From positions 1 through 21,941 of the IMG/VR virus record IMGVR_UViG_3300034105_001622: a stretch of DNA of 21,941 nucleotides. One strand, given 5' to 3'. The translations under genes were made by a program, and so were the position numbers. This DNA comes from a virus. The stretch's first letter is position 1. Every line of letters starts with the position of its first letter. Below the pieces are notes generated by a model that was given only the letters and a program-made list of their open reading frames with translations, did no database searches and had not been told where the DNA came from. Below, piece by piece: positions 1-6,007 of this stretch.

Positions 1-2
1 CC

Positions 3-254
3 GACGCGGCTGTGCCGGCCAAGGCTCGGGACTACGCTCGCACCTGGCTGACGGTCCTGAAGGTCAGGCTCGCCGGCGAGATCGGGCGGCAACCTCACCC
101 CGGGGAAATCTGGCTGGCTTGGAATCTTGGCTGGACTGGCTTCCGTCGCTACGGTTTCCAGTGGGCCGAGGTTCCCTCTGCCAAGTTCAACAAGGCGCGG
201 CAGGTGAACACGCTGGCTTGGGGCTTGCCAAAACGCCCTGCCGTCGCAAGGTAA
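3..254 (+). CDS. C-terminal fragment, possible lysozyme-like/transglycosylase-like protein
   Basis: The reading frame is open from the first complete codon at base 3 to a TAA at 252-254, so the gene probably begins outside the window; a GTG at 12 is only the first possible start inside it. The visible part is about 83 residues and ends in a basic tail. The segment PGEIWLAWNLGWTGFRRYGF, followed by a helix with KARQVNTLAW, resembles the end of lysozyme-like/lytic transglycosylase domains in which an A-W-N-x-G motif precedes the last helix. That match is from memory and is weak. The catalytic glutamate would lie upstream, out of view. This is the only plus-strand gene and it converges on the rest. 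If it is an endolysin it would complement the membrane-protein cassette at 5332-7099, which has none. Confidence 0.45.
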   Translation, partial: DAAVPAKARDYARTWLTVLKVRLAGEIGRQPHPGEIWLAWNLGWTGFRRYGFQWAEVPSAKFNKARQVNTLAWGLPKRPAVAR

Positions 255-314
255 CAGGCGAGGCCCGGACAAAATCAATTGTGCGGGATCGCAACTGAGG
301 GCAGTTCGGGCTTC

Positions 315-336
315 GGGCCATCCGCAAGGGTGGCCC
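315..336. terminator. Hairpin between convergent genes, candidate terminator
   Basis: GGGCCATCC (315-323), the tetraloop GCAA (324-327) and GGGTGGCCC (328-336) form a 9-bp stem with one G-T wobble. It touches the stop codon of the minus-strand gene ending at 337 and lies 61 bases past the plus-strand stop. On the plus strand it is followed by the T-rich TTATGCTTTATA, which is a modest U-tract. On the minus strand no U-run follows. It therefore most plausibly ends plus-strand transcription and may also protect the 3' end of the minus-strand operon. The rest of 255-336 holds only a weak 5-bp hairpin (293-306). Confidence 0.5.
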
Positions 337-831
337 TTATGCTTTATACAAGCGGTCGAGGTCGGCCTTCAGGTAGTAGGCGTTCATGTGCAGGCCGATG
401 ATACCGCGAGGGGTCTTCCAATACTTCGGCTTCAGCCCTGCCCGGGCTACTCGGCCACGCACGGCCACGTCCGAGACGTTCTTGCTGACCGCGTAATCGA
501 CCAGGCGCACCCAGCCCTTGGGGACTTTGTCGGAGCGGTGGGCGAACATCTGGGCGGCGGCCTCCTTGATGGACTTATACGGAGGGACCGGGCGGTAGAC
601 GTAGGCCATGTGGCACTGGCCTGTGCCGGACTTGAACTGATGGGGCTGGCGTTCGAGCAGGCCACGGCGCTGCAGGTCGAGCGCGCGGGAGGATGCGTTG
701 CGCGTGTGGGCCATATCGAGCTCGACGCGGATCTGGTCCACGGTGAACCAGCCCTTGGGGCAGGGGTAGTCCTTGGGCTCGTTGCTCAGTTCCTTGAGCA
801 GGCGCTGCACGATGGAGTTTGAGTCGGTCAT
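337..831 (-). CDS. Winged-helix/HTH-like putative DNA-binding protein
   Basis: The product is 164 residues. An in-frame ATG exists at 846, but the ATG at 831 overlaps the upstream TGA (828-830) in the ATGA arrangement used by its neighbours, so I prefer 831. Residues about 27-62 (GWFTVDQIRVELDM...SSRALDLQRRGLLERQ) read like a winged-helix domain used to test template or operator DNA. Residues about 104-160 contain a second HTH-like stretch (GWVRLVDYAVSKNVSDVAVRGRV) and then a beta-turn with a helix ending LKADLDRLY, a layout seen in small excisionase- or MerR-like proteins. No family is recognised with certainty. As the last gene of the early operon it could be a regulator. The function is inferred only from the predicted fold. 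Confidence 0.6.
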   Translation of the reverse strand: MTDSNSIVQRLLKELSNEPKDYPCPKGWFTVDQIRVELDMAHTRNASSRALDLQRRGLLERQPHQFKSGTGQCHMAYVYRPVPPYKSIKEAAAQMFAHRSDKVPKGWVRLVDYAVSKNVSDVAVRGRVARAGLKPKYWKTPRGIIGLHMNAYYLKADLDRLYKA

Positions 832-1574
832 ACGGATAAGCGCCAAGGCTGGCCGGACATCTCCAGCGGGTGGATGTAGAGACTAGGCTGGATGCCCGTG
901 TCGCAATACTCGCCATACGCGATGGCCTGACCCCACGACAGGGTCTTGCGACGCCCCTTGGCGTAGTCGCTTGAGCCCCGCAGCTTGAGCGTGCCGACGT
1001 TGATGCCGATCGTGCGGCGGGAGTTACGGGCTAGGGCTATGCCAGGGGAATGGGTATGGCCGAAGAAGACCGCGTCCGCTTCGACATACATTTCCGCCAT
1101 GTCCCGAGGCGCTGACTCGTTGTAAATCGTGCCGTGCGTGAACAGGCCCGTGCCGAGCATATACTTCTGGAAGACCCCGGTGTAGGGGACGTGGTCGGCC
1201 TTCAGTTTCTGGACGGTCTGCTCGATGTCGTGCTTCAGGTATTGGCTCAGCTCGGCCACGACCTCGTTCTTGGAACGGGTCAGCCGCCAGATGCGGTCCT
1301 CGTGGTTTCCGTTGATGACCACGTTGAACTCGCCGTCCTCAAGGAAGCGGACGCCCCCGGCGATGTCAGGCGCAAGGGGTTCGCCATGGCCGGCGCCGCC
1401 ACCCATCAGGGCCTCGACGTCTACGAAGTCCCCGAGGTGGATGCGCTTCGCTCCTGGGCCTTTGCAGAAGTCGCCCATGAACTTGAGGACAGACTCCCGC
1501 GCCACCGGGTCGATGTGATGCCCATGAGAGCAGGACACCGCCGCGAACCGCTTCCACTTCCGGGTGATGTTCAT
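828..1574 (-). CDS. Calcineurin-like metallophosphoesterase
   Basis: The product is 248 residues. The order of metallophosphoesterase motifs is clear: SCSHG (14-18), GDFVD (48-52), GNHE (89-92), THG (146-148) and GHTH (172-175). These place a two-metal phosphoesterase site that hydrolyses phosphomono- or diesters; the substrate cannot be read from the sequence. In the first motif the usual D-x-H is C-S-H, so the aspartate that normally bridges the metals is replaced by Cys15. The start at 1574 forms a 4-nt ATGA overlap with the dNMP kinase-like gene, and the stop overlaps the next start the same way. Linkage to nucleotide and DNA metabolism genes suggests a role in nucleotide turnover or nucleic acid end processing, which is inference. 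Confidence 0.88.
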   Translation of the reverse strand: MNITRKWKRFAAVSCSHGHHIDPVARESVLKFMGDFCKGPGAKRIHLGDFVDVEALMGGGAGHGEPLAPDIAGGVRFLEDGEFNVVINGNHEDRIWRLTRSKNEVVAELSQYLKHDIEQTVQKLKADHVPYTGVFQKYMLGTGLFTHGTIYNESAPRDMAEMYVEADAVFFGHTHSPGIALARNSRRTIGINVGTLKLRGSSDYAKGRRKTLSWGQAIAYGEYCDTGIQPSLYIHPLEMSGQPWRLSV

Positions 1575-2191
1575 CGGTATAGGCTCATTGACTGGGTAAA
1601 CTTACGGGCCCACTGACGGATCGCCTCGACGGAGTTATCCGGGAAGCAGACCTGCAGGGCGTTGCCCCTGCGGAAGCAGTCGTGCGCCGCCATCAGCCCG
1701 ATGGACTCGGCCTCGGCGTTGTTGGCGGGCAGGTTGCCCTGGCGTTCGATGTAGATCGGGACGAAGGCCCAGCCGCGTTTGACGCAGAGGGCCTCGAGTT
1801 TCAGATACTCGTTCTCGTAGCGCATATCCGGCACGAGGATGACGGAGTGCTCGGAGCCTGAGTCCTTGCAGGTGATGTCGGCCCAGTTGTTGATGTGCTC
1901 GATGACCTTGTCCACCCAGACGTTCGGGTTCTGCGTGCGGCAGTATTCCCCGTAGGCAACCAGGAGCGGACGGAGCGCGGCCTTCTTGGCGGTGTCCTCG
2001 GTGAAGGCGTCGATATTCACGCCCGCTTCGTCTAGGGAAATCTGGAGGGACTCCTTCAGCGCGTCGGCGAACTTCAGGACGATGCAGGAATACTCGGGCT
2101 CGTCCTGTTCGAGCAGCTCGAAGATGGAGTCGGCCAGGGAATCTTTGCCTGCCCGGGCGAATCCTGCGATGGGGACCAGTATGTGTTTCAT
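1571..2191 (-). CDS. Deoxynucleoside monophosphate kinase-like P-loop protein
   Basis: The product is 206 residues. A Walker A loop sits at 10-17 (GFARAGKD), right after the first beta strand, as in nucleoside monophosphate kinases; the aspartate after the lysine is typical of the phage dNMP kinase group. Residues 73-96 (LRPLLVAYGEYCRTQNPNVW, then VDKV) match the helix and R-x-x-x-P-x-x-W-V region of that family. PDMRYENEYL (121-130) looks like the strand-helix that carries the Asp-Arg pair. The predicted role is phosphorylation of dNMPs to dNDPs for phage DNA synthesis. It has ATGA overlaps with both neighbours, so it is translated with the HExxH protein and the phosphoesterase. The exact nucleotide specificity is unknown. 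Confidence 0.82.
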   Translation of the reverse strand: MKHILVPIAGFARAGKDSLADSIFELLEQDEPEYSCIVLKFADALKESLQISLDEAGVNIDAFTEDTAKKAALRPLLVAYGEYCRTQNPNVWVDKVIEHINNWADITCKDSGSEHSVILVPDMRYENEYLKLEALCVKRGWAFVPIYIERQGNLPANNAEAESIGLMAAHDCFRRGNALQVCFPDNSVEAIRQWARKFTQSMSLYR

Positions 2192-2442
2192 AGGGAAGTT
2201 CTGCGGTAGCCTTGGGACCAGAGCACGTCCGCGATCTTGCGCGAGATGCGGTCCACCTTCTTCTCGGGGGCTTTCCAGTCTCCGAGGTGGAGGGCCTCAT
2301 GCACGGTCACGCGCAGGCGTTCGCGCTCCGTGATGATGTTCGGGTCGAGCTCGATGGTGTTGTCCTTCTTGCAAGCGAGCCCTGCGATGTCCCCGGGCAG
2401 GGGTCGGACGATGACCTTCGGGACCTTGGGTTTCTTTCCCAT
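2188..2442 (-). CDS. Small HExxH putative zinc metallopeptidase-like protein
   Basis: The product is 84 residues from the ATG at 2442. A longer frame up to 2526 runs back through the terminator hairpin, so the internal start is preferred; GGGAG lies 13 bases ahead of it. The helix VTVHEALHLGDW holds HEALH at 48-52, a canonical HExxH zinc motif, preceded by a strand with LDPNIITERERLR as in small ImmA/IrrE-like or SprT-like proteins. A third zinc ligand is not obvious, and the C-terminal half is a basic helix. It may be a minimal peptidase or a degenerate zinc-binding fold. It is the first gene after the recT terminator and couples by ATGA to the kinase-like gene. The substrate is unknown. Confidence 0.65.
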   Translation of the reverse strand: MGKKPKVPKVIVRPLPGDIAGLACKKDNTIELDPNIITERERLRVTVHEALHLGDWKAPEKKVDRISRKIADVLWSQGYRRTSL

Positions 2443-2476
2443 GGGTGGATGTTGTCTCCCAGCATCTGCACCTAAG

Positions 2477-2512
2477 CAAACAATAAGCCCCGCCCCCTTT
2501 CGAGGGCAGGGC
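2477..2512 (-). terminator. Intrinsic terminator after recT
   Basis: Read on the minus strand, GCCCTGCCCTC (2512-2502), loop GAAA (2501-2498) and GGGGGCGGGGC (2497-2487) form an 11-bp stem with two G-U pairs, then TTATTGTTTG (2486-2477). The two wobbles become C-A mismatches on the plus strand, so the element is built for the minus strand. It sits 27 bases past the recT stop. Together with the gap 2443-2538 it divides the recombination genes from the nucleotide-metabolism genes. No good promoter is visible in the gap. Confidence 0.8.
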
Positions 2513-2538
2513 CGGCTACACGGCACTCCTGCGTCAGC

Positions 2539-3324
2539 CTAAATGTCGATGGGTTCGTCGCCGGCGGGGGCGGCCTCGGGCTCGGTGGCCTTGGCCTTCT
2601 TGACCAGGTCCTTCACGGCTTCGGCAGCGGGCTGAACCGGCTGGCCTTCGACCGTGCGCTGGCCATACTCGGCCTCGTTGTCCTTGCGGATGGCTTCCTG
2701 CACGTCACGCGGCAGGCGGGGGAGCCACTTGGCAAGGCGCTTAAAGGCGGTCTTCTTCCACATCTCCATCGGGTAGGTGGCCCAAGGGCCGGACGAGCCG
2801 GAGCGGCTGGCCTTGCGGATGGCCTCGACCTCGGCCTTGCTCATCTGGATCGCGGCGGTTTCCCCGTCCTTGAAGCGGACCATGGCGTAGACCGCGTAGG
2901 CTTCGCCCCGGTCCTTGGACAGGTCCACGACGTGCTCCTCGACCTTGCCCAGGTTGAACCGATACTTGTCATTCTGGCAGACGATGTCGGCGTGTATGTG
3001 GGCGACTTCGCCCGAGCGCATGACGAGCGCAAGGATGCCCTTGTAGTCGAACTGCAGGGTGGCGTCGTTGCCGTAGGGGATGAGGTGGGCGTGGTGGCCG
3101 TCAGGCATCAGACCCCACTGGGCGGCCTGCAGGACCACGGAGGCCACGGACTCCTTAGTGCAGTCCCAGAGTTTGGGGTTCTTGTTGCAGGCGGTGATGA
3201 CGCAGCGCATGAAGCGGCTGGCGTCGTCGGCGTTCGGGAGGGCCTTGGCGACCTGCTCCTGCAGTCCGGCAGAGCGGACGAGTTCGATGGTGTTCTTCGG
3301 GGGGAGTGCGGGTGTGTTGCTCAT
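2539..3324 (-). CDS. recT: RecT-family single-strand annealing protein
   Basis: The product is 261 residues from the ATG at 3324; the frame is open to 3501, but that part overlaps the upstream gene and has low-complexity basic sequence. RecT hallmarks are clear: an N-terminal helical region, VLQAAQWGLMPDG (64-76), the strand with LIPYGNDATLQFDYKGILAL (81-100) and the signature stretch from SGPWATYPMEMWKKTAF (178) to RLAKWLP (202). A charged Ala/Pro/Glu-rich tail follows from about 225. The protein coats single-stranded DNA and anneals complementary strands during phage recombination, using 3' tails made by its partner exonuclease encoded at 3547-4335. It starts 11 bases after the small gene's stop and is followed by a strong terminator. 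No SD is seen before the start (CCCTTTCCCAC). Confidence 0.95.
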   Translation of the reverse strand: MSNTPALPPKNTIELVRSAGLQEQVAKALPNADDASRFMRCVITACNKNPKLWDCTKESVASVVLQAAQWGLMPDGHHAHLIPYGNDATLQFDYKGILALVMRSGEVAHIHADIVCQNDKYRFNLGKVEEHVVDLSKDRGEAYAVYAMVRFKDGETAAIQMSKAEVEAIRKASRSGSSGPWATYPMEMWKKTAFKRLAKWLPRLPRDVQEAIRKDNEAEYGQRTVEGQPVQPAAEAVKDLVKKAKATEPEAAPAGDEPIDI

Positions 3325-3335
3325 GTGGGAAAGGG

Positions 3336-3542
3336 TCAGAGGGTGCGGGTGGCCTCGGCGATGTCTTCGCGGATGCGTTTTAGGAAGTCTTCCATCGGGC
3401 CGTCGAAGGTAAACTCGTAGCCGTTGGTCATTGTGACAATGGTAAACCCGCACTTCGGGTAGATGTGGGAAATGGACTCGGGGTTGAAGAAGGCATCCCA
3501 TCCCCCGGCGGTTTTGTATCTGAGGAAGTAAGCGCAGGACAT
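3336..3542 (-). CDS. Small conserved-looking protein between exonuclease and RecT
   Basis: The product is 68 residues and no family is assigned with confidence. The pattern is a short beta-rich N-terminus (SCAYFLRYK), an N-P-E-S-I-S-x-I turn, the strand TIVTMTNGYEFTF and a C-terminal helix PMEDFLKRIREDI. This resembles the small FlbD-like fold (a residue pattern ending in a strand, NG turn and helix), but it is only a visual likeness. It starts 4 bases after the exonuclease stop and ends 11 bases before recT, so all three are in one transcript. Its position suggests an accessory role in recombination or merely a cargo gene; the sequence does not decide. Confidence 0.7.
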   Translation of the reverse strand: MSCAYFLRYKTAGGWDAFFNPESISHIYPKCGFTIVTMTNGYEFTFDGPMEDFLKRIREDIAEATRTL

Positions 3543-3546
3543 AGCT

Positions 3547-4335
3547 TCAGACGTTGAACTTGGACAGGTCCACCTCGATGACGCCCGGGCCGGTCTTCTT
3601 TGGCCATGCGATGGGGTCGGCGCCGTGGGTCTTGATGTAGCGATCCATCAGGTCGAGGCCAGCGCGGTAACGCTTGCGACCGATTTCGATGTCGGCCTCG
3701 GTCATCACAAATACCTGGACGAAGATTTCGGGAGCGTCCTTGCCCTCGATGGCGATGAAGGCGAAGCCACGGGGGCGGCGGCTGGTCACGGCCTCGATGC
3801 CGTCGATATAAATGGCGGATTGCCTGTCATAGCCATACTCCCAGACTGCTCGGCGGTAGGCATAATGCTCTATGGAGGTTGTCGTTTTCACGTCCACGAG
3901 CAGGCCGTCGTCGCGGTAGCGGTCAGGTCGGCAGCGCATATCGATGCCGGTGATGGAGTCCTTCCAGAAGTAGGAGGACTCGTTGACCCCTTCGCCGGAG
4001 AGGAGAGCGGCGGCTTCGTCATCCTGCTGGACGGCTTCGGCGATGGCGCTCAGTTGGGTGAACTCATCGTGGCTCACGATCTCCTTGCCGTCGTTAGCCA
4101 GGAGGAACTCCTCCTCGCGGGCCTTGGCTCCCTTGCCCTTGTCGAGACCCTCGGGCATCACGGCCCATTCGTCGCCGATGAGCTGAGGCTCGAGGATGAT
4201 GGAATGGACAAGCGAACCCCAGCGAAGGGAAGGGGTCTTCTTGCGGGGCGTGTTCATCAGACACGGGGACTCGAGGAAGCGGGAGAGCTTCGAGTTCGAG
4301 ACCGCCGGGCTGGCGTGGTAGTCTTTGTTATTCAT
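3547..4335 (-). CDS. RecE-like PD-(D/E)XK exonuclease
   Basis: The product is 262 residues. The N-terminus has the family entry pattern DYHASPAVSNSKLSRFLESP (5-24), followed by WGSLVHSIILEP (39-50) with His44. The core has ESSYFW (120-125), CRPDRY (135-140) with Asp138, then VDVKTTTS (147-154) with the catalytic D148-x-K150, and Q172-x-x-I-Y176. This is the order of the lambda exonuclease/RecE nuclease fold. It should degrade one strand of duplex ends to give a 3' overhang for RecT. The length matches the nuclease domain alone, without the long N-terminal part of E. coli RecE. It sits 11 bases after the ligase stop. The leader ends CCCCCGCAC before ATG, without SD. Confidence 0.9.
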   Translation of the reverse strand: MNNKDYHASPAVSNSKLSRFLESPCLMNTPRKKTPSLRWGSLVHSIILEPQLIGDEWAVMPEGLDKGKGAKAREEEFLLANDGKEIVSHDEFTQLSAIAEAVQQDDEAAALLSGEGVNESSYFWKDSITGIDMRCRPDRYRDDGLLVDVKTTTSIEHYAYRRAVWEYGYDRQSAIYIDGIEAVTSRRPRGFAFIAIEGKDAPEIFVQVFVMTEADIEIGRKRYRAGLDLMDRYIKTHGADPIAWPKKTGPGVIEVDLSKFNV

Positions 4336-4346
4336 GTGCGGGGGAA

Positions 4347-5234
4347 TTACTTGTCGCCACGGATGCGGGGGTGACGGAGGGAGCCATCGGGCGTCTTGCT
4401 CTGGAAGGTGACCTCAAGGAAGGAACCGATGACGGTGTCGCGGTTCGCCCAGATCATGGCGCGCTGCTCGTCGCTGAAGCCACCGCCGACACGCACGAGG
4501 CGACCGTTGTTCTCGACGACGACGTGGCCCATCGTGCCAGCCAGACGGCCTTGGCCTTCATGCACGGAGACCACCGGGCAGTCCTCGGCGTCCACGGCCT
4601 TGACCTTCAACCAGGCGTTGGAGCGTTTGCCCTGCGAGTAGGGAGCGTCGAGGTCCTTGACCATCGCACCCTCGAAGCCCTGCGAGACGAAGCGGCGGAA
4701 GGCATCGTTAGGGGAGATGCCGACGAAGGACTCGACCAAGCGGACGGAGTCGGTGAACTCGAACTTAGCCATCAGAGAGCGGCGCTCGCGGTAAGTTCCG
4801 ACGTCATCGGGCAGGTCGAGCAGCCAGAGGAACGCATCCTTGGCGGGCTCGCTGGAGCGGATGTCGCCGACCGCGTCGTAGAAGTCAGCGCCGGAGACGG
4901 CCTCGCAGTCGAAGGTGTAGACGCCGTGCTTGCCAGCGACGTCAGCGAACCATCCACCGAGGTGCTCGATGGACGGGAGCGGGTTGCCGTTGCGGGTCTT
5001 CATGCCCACGGCGAACGACTGGCGGCAGACTTCGACGATCACGCGGACGCCGTCAATCTTCGGCTCGACCGCGTAGGACTCGGGGAGGATGCCCTTGTAG
5101 GGCTTGGCCAGCATGGCCGGGGAGAGAGGGGCGGCGGCAGGCTTGCGAGCGCCGGCACGGAAGTGCGGCTGGCTTTCAATCATGTTGAAGATGAAAGCGT
5201 AGAGGTCGGCGTTGGGATCGGAGGATGAGCTCAT
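4347..5234 (-). CDS. ATP-dependent DNA ligase
   Basis: The product is 295 residues from the ATG at 5234; the frame extends to 5282 but that part crosses the promoter-like region and palindrome. Nucleotidyltransferase motifs are in order: motif I EPKIDGVR (57-64) with the adenylated Lys59, motif III TFDCE (107-111), motif IV FEGAMVKD (187-194) and motif V AWLKVK (207-212). A C-terminal OB-fold-like segment ends SLRHPRIRG, which resembles motif VI. The enzyme seals 3'-OH/5'-phosphate nicks through ligase-AMP. It is compact, like other phage ligases, with a short alanine-rich N-terminal extension. First gene of the recombination operon, it lies directly after the regulatory gap 5235-5331. Confidence 0.93.
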   Translation of the reverse strand: MSSSSDPNADLYAFIFNMIESQPHFRAGARKPAAAPLSPAMLAKPYKGILPESYAVEPKIDGVRVIVEVCRQSFAVGMKTRNGNPLPSIEHLGGWFADVAGKHGVYTFDCEAVSGADFYDAVGDIRSSEPAKDAFLWLLDLPDDVGTYRERRSLMAKFEFTDSVRLVESFVGISPNDAFRRFVSQGFEGAMVKDLDAPYSQGKRSNAWLKVKAVDAEDCPVVSVHEGQGRLAGTMGHVVVENNGRLVRVGGGFSDEQRAMIWANRDTVIGSFLEVTFQSKTPDGSLRHPRIRGDK

Positions 5235-5253
5235 GTTGTGCGGGATAGGCAAA

Positions 5254-5282
5254 GGTATGCCGCCCGGGCGGGCCGCCGTCAA
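5254..5282 (-). promoter_or_regulatory. Candidate promoter for the ligase-recET operon
   Basis: On the minus strand TTGACG (5282-5277) resembles a -35 box, and 17 bases downstream CATACC (5259-5254) is a weak -10 (3 of 6 consensus bases). Transcription would begin near 5247, leaving a leader of about a dozen bases before the ligase ATG at 5234. The spacer is filled almost entirely by a perfect palindrome (5260-5271). The -35 is a good match and the position between gene blocks is sensible, but the -10 is poor and host sigma preference is unknown. Confidence 0.35.
5260..5271. promoter_or_regulatory. 12-bp perfect palindrome, possible operator
   Basis: CCGCCCGGGCGG reads the same on both strands and falls inside the spacer of the candidate ligase promoter, where a bound repressor would block RNA polymerase. 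In GC-rich DNA such palindromes also arise by chance, and I see no second copy nearby. Confidence 0.3.
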
Positions 5283-5326
5283 GCCCCAAGGGTCGGGTGG
5301 CCTAGGATGCCCTAGGAGGGGGGCTT
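5281..5326. terminator. Nested inverted repeats, possible weak terminator between gene blocks
   Basis: AAGCCCC (5281-5287) pairs with GGGGCTT (5320-5326), enclosing CCTAGG-ATGC-CCTAGG (5301-5316), a 6-bp stem with a 4-base loop. The block begins 5 bases past the stop of the minus-strand gene ending at 5332. There is no U-run after it on the minus strand, so a classical intrinsic terminator is not supported. It may instead fold the transcript end or act as a binding site. Confidence 0.4.
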
Positions 5327-5331
5327 ATGGG

Positions 5332-5658
5332 TCAACCCTGCCGTCTACCCCGCCAGAGCCTGATACCCACCGCCACGGCCACGGCAAGGCATCCAAATGA
5401 CAGGGCCAGCCCTAGTTCGCGGACGGACTGCAGGGCTAGGGTGGCCGAGGACATATTCCGCTCAAGGTCCTTGGAGTCTGACTTCAGCCCCCCGTCCGTC
5501 ACGAGCATGACCAGGGCGTCAGTGTTCTGTAACTGGTCAACGACGTAGCCCGCCGTATAAGCCGTGGTCACTGAGGCCATACCCGCAAAGGTTACCAGCA
5601 GGCAGACCGCCAGCAGGAGGTTGCCCTCACTTGCGCTTGGTTCGCTTGGCTTTTGCAT
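5332..5658 (-). CDS. Small two-transmembrane protein of the lysis/membrane cassette
   Basis: The product is 108 residues from the ATG at 5658; the frame continues to 5700, deep inside the upstream gene. Two hydrophobic helices are evident, about 13-33 (NLLLAVCLLVTFAGMASVTT) and 81-101 (ELGLALSFGCLAVAVAVGIRL), joined by a polar loop of about 45 residues and followed by a basic tail WRGRRQG. Under the positive-inside rule both ends would face the cytoplasm and the loop the periplasm. It overlaps the 3' end of the holin-like gene by 32 bases. It could be a second holin or antiholin, or an inner-membrane accessory; no family is recognised. Confidence 0.65.
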   Translation of the reverse strand: MQKPSEPSASEGNLLLAVCLLVTFAGMASVTTAYTAGYVVDQLQNTDALVMLVTDGGLKSDSKDLERNMSSATLALQSVRELGLALSFGCLAVAVAVGIRLWRGRRQG

Positions 5659-6007
5659 TGGGCTTGGACTTGGCAGGCTTGGAAACCTTCTCGACCTCAC
5701 GCTCTGCCCGGTTCTTTACCCAGCGTAGTAGGGCGTCTAAAGCCTCTGGACTGGAATAAGCGAGGGCCCCGATGGCTCCCATCCGCAGGCCCGGGCTGGA
5801 GATGTAATCGGTCAGGGCGTAGCCTGCGATCGCGGCGGTCAAACTAGCGGCGCATACGCGGCGAGCGACCCAGCCCCAGGTATGCTTCTCCTCTGACAGC
5901 AGGAGACGGGCGGCCATGCTCATGGCTCCGATCGTGCCGGCCACAACGCCGTCCTTCAGTTCCTTCGGGATGGACTCTGGGTCAATGGGGGGAGGGGGGG
6001 GGCTCAT
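5627..6007 (-). CDS. Holin-like membrane protein (LydA-type candidate)
   Basis: The product is 126 residues from the ATG at 6007, which overlaps the upstream TGA (6004-6006) as ATGA; the longer frame to 6076 is unlikely. After a proline-rich start (MSPPPPPID) there are weak to moderate hydrophobic helices at about 20-37 (GVVAGTIGAMSMAARLLL), 50-69 (RVCAASLTAAIAGYALTDYI) and 74-86, then a helix with SPEALDALLRW and a strongly basic lysine-rich tail. A glycine-rich first helix, an arginine-rich linker with WGWVARR and a charged tail recall LydA-like phage holins, which form membrane lesions that release endolysin. This is family resemblance, not proof. It lies between a lipoprotein and another membrane protein. 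Confidence 0.6.
   Translation of the reverse strand: MSPPPPPIDPESIPKELKDGVVAGTIGAMSMAARLLLSEEKHTWGWVARRVCAASLTAAIAGYALTDYISSPGLRMGAIGALAYSSPEALDALLRWVKNRAEREVEKVSKPAKSKPNAKAKRTKRK

Noticed and set aside
3325-3501. Upstream extension of recT
   Set aside because: It would overlap most of the small gene at 3336-3542, is rich in Arg/His/Pro, and homologs begin near the internal ATG at 3324.
3625-4374. 249-codon plus-strand open frame opposite the exonuclease
   Set aside because: The minus strand carries the nuclease motifs. The antisense product has Gly/Val/Asp bias typical of a shadow.
4371-5228. 285-codon plus-strand open frame opposite the ligase
   Set aside because: The minus strand carries all ligase motifs; the antisense product is Ala/Asp/Glu/Val-rich with no recognised motif.
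5281-5326. Classical intrinsic terminator in the late/early gap
   Set aside because: The stems are real but there is no U-run after them on the minus strand, so I list it only as a weak structure.
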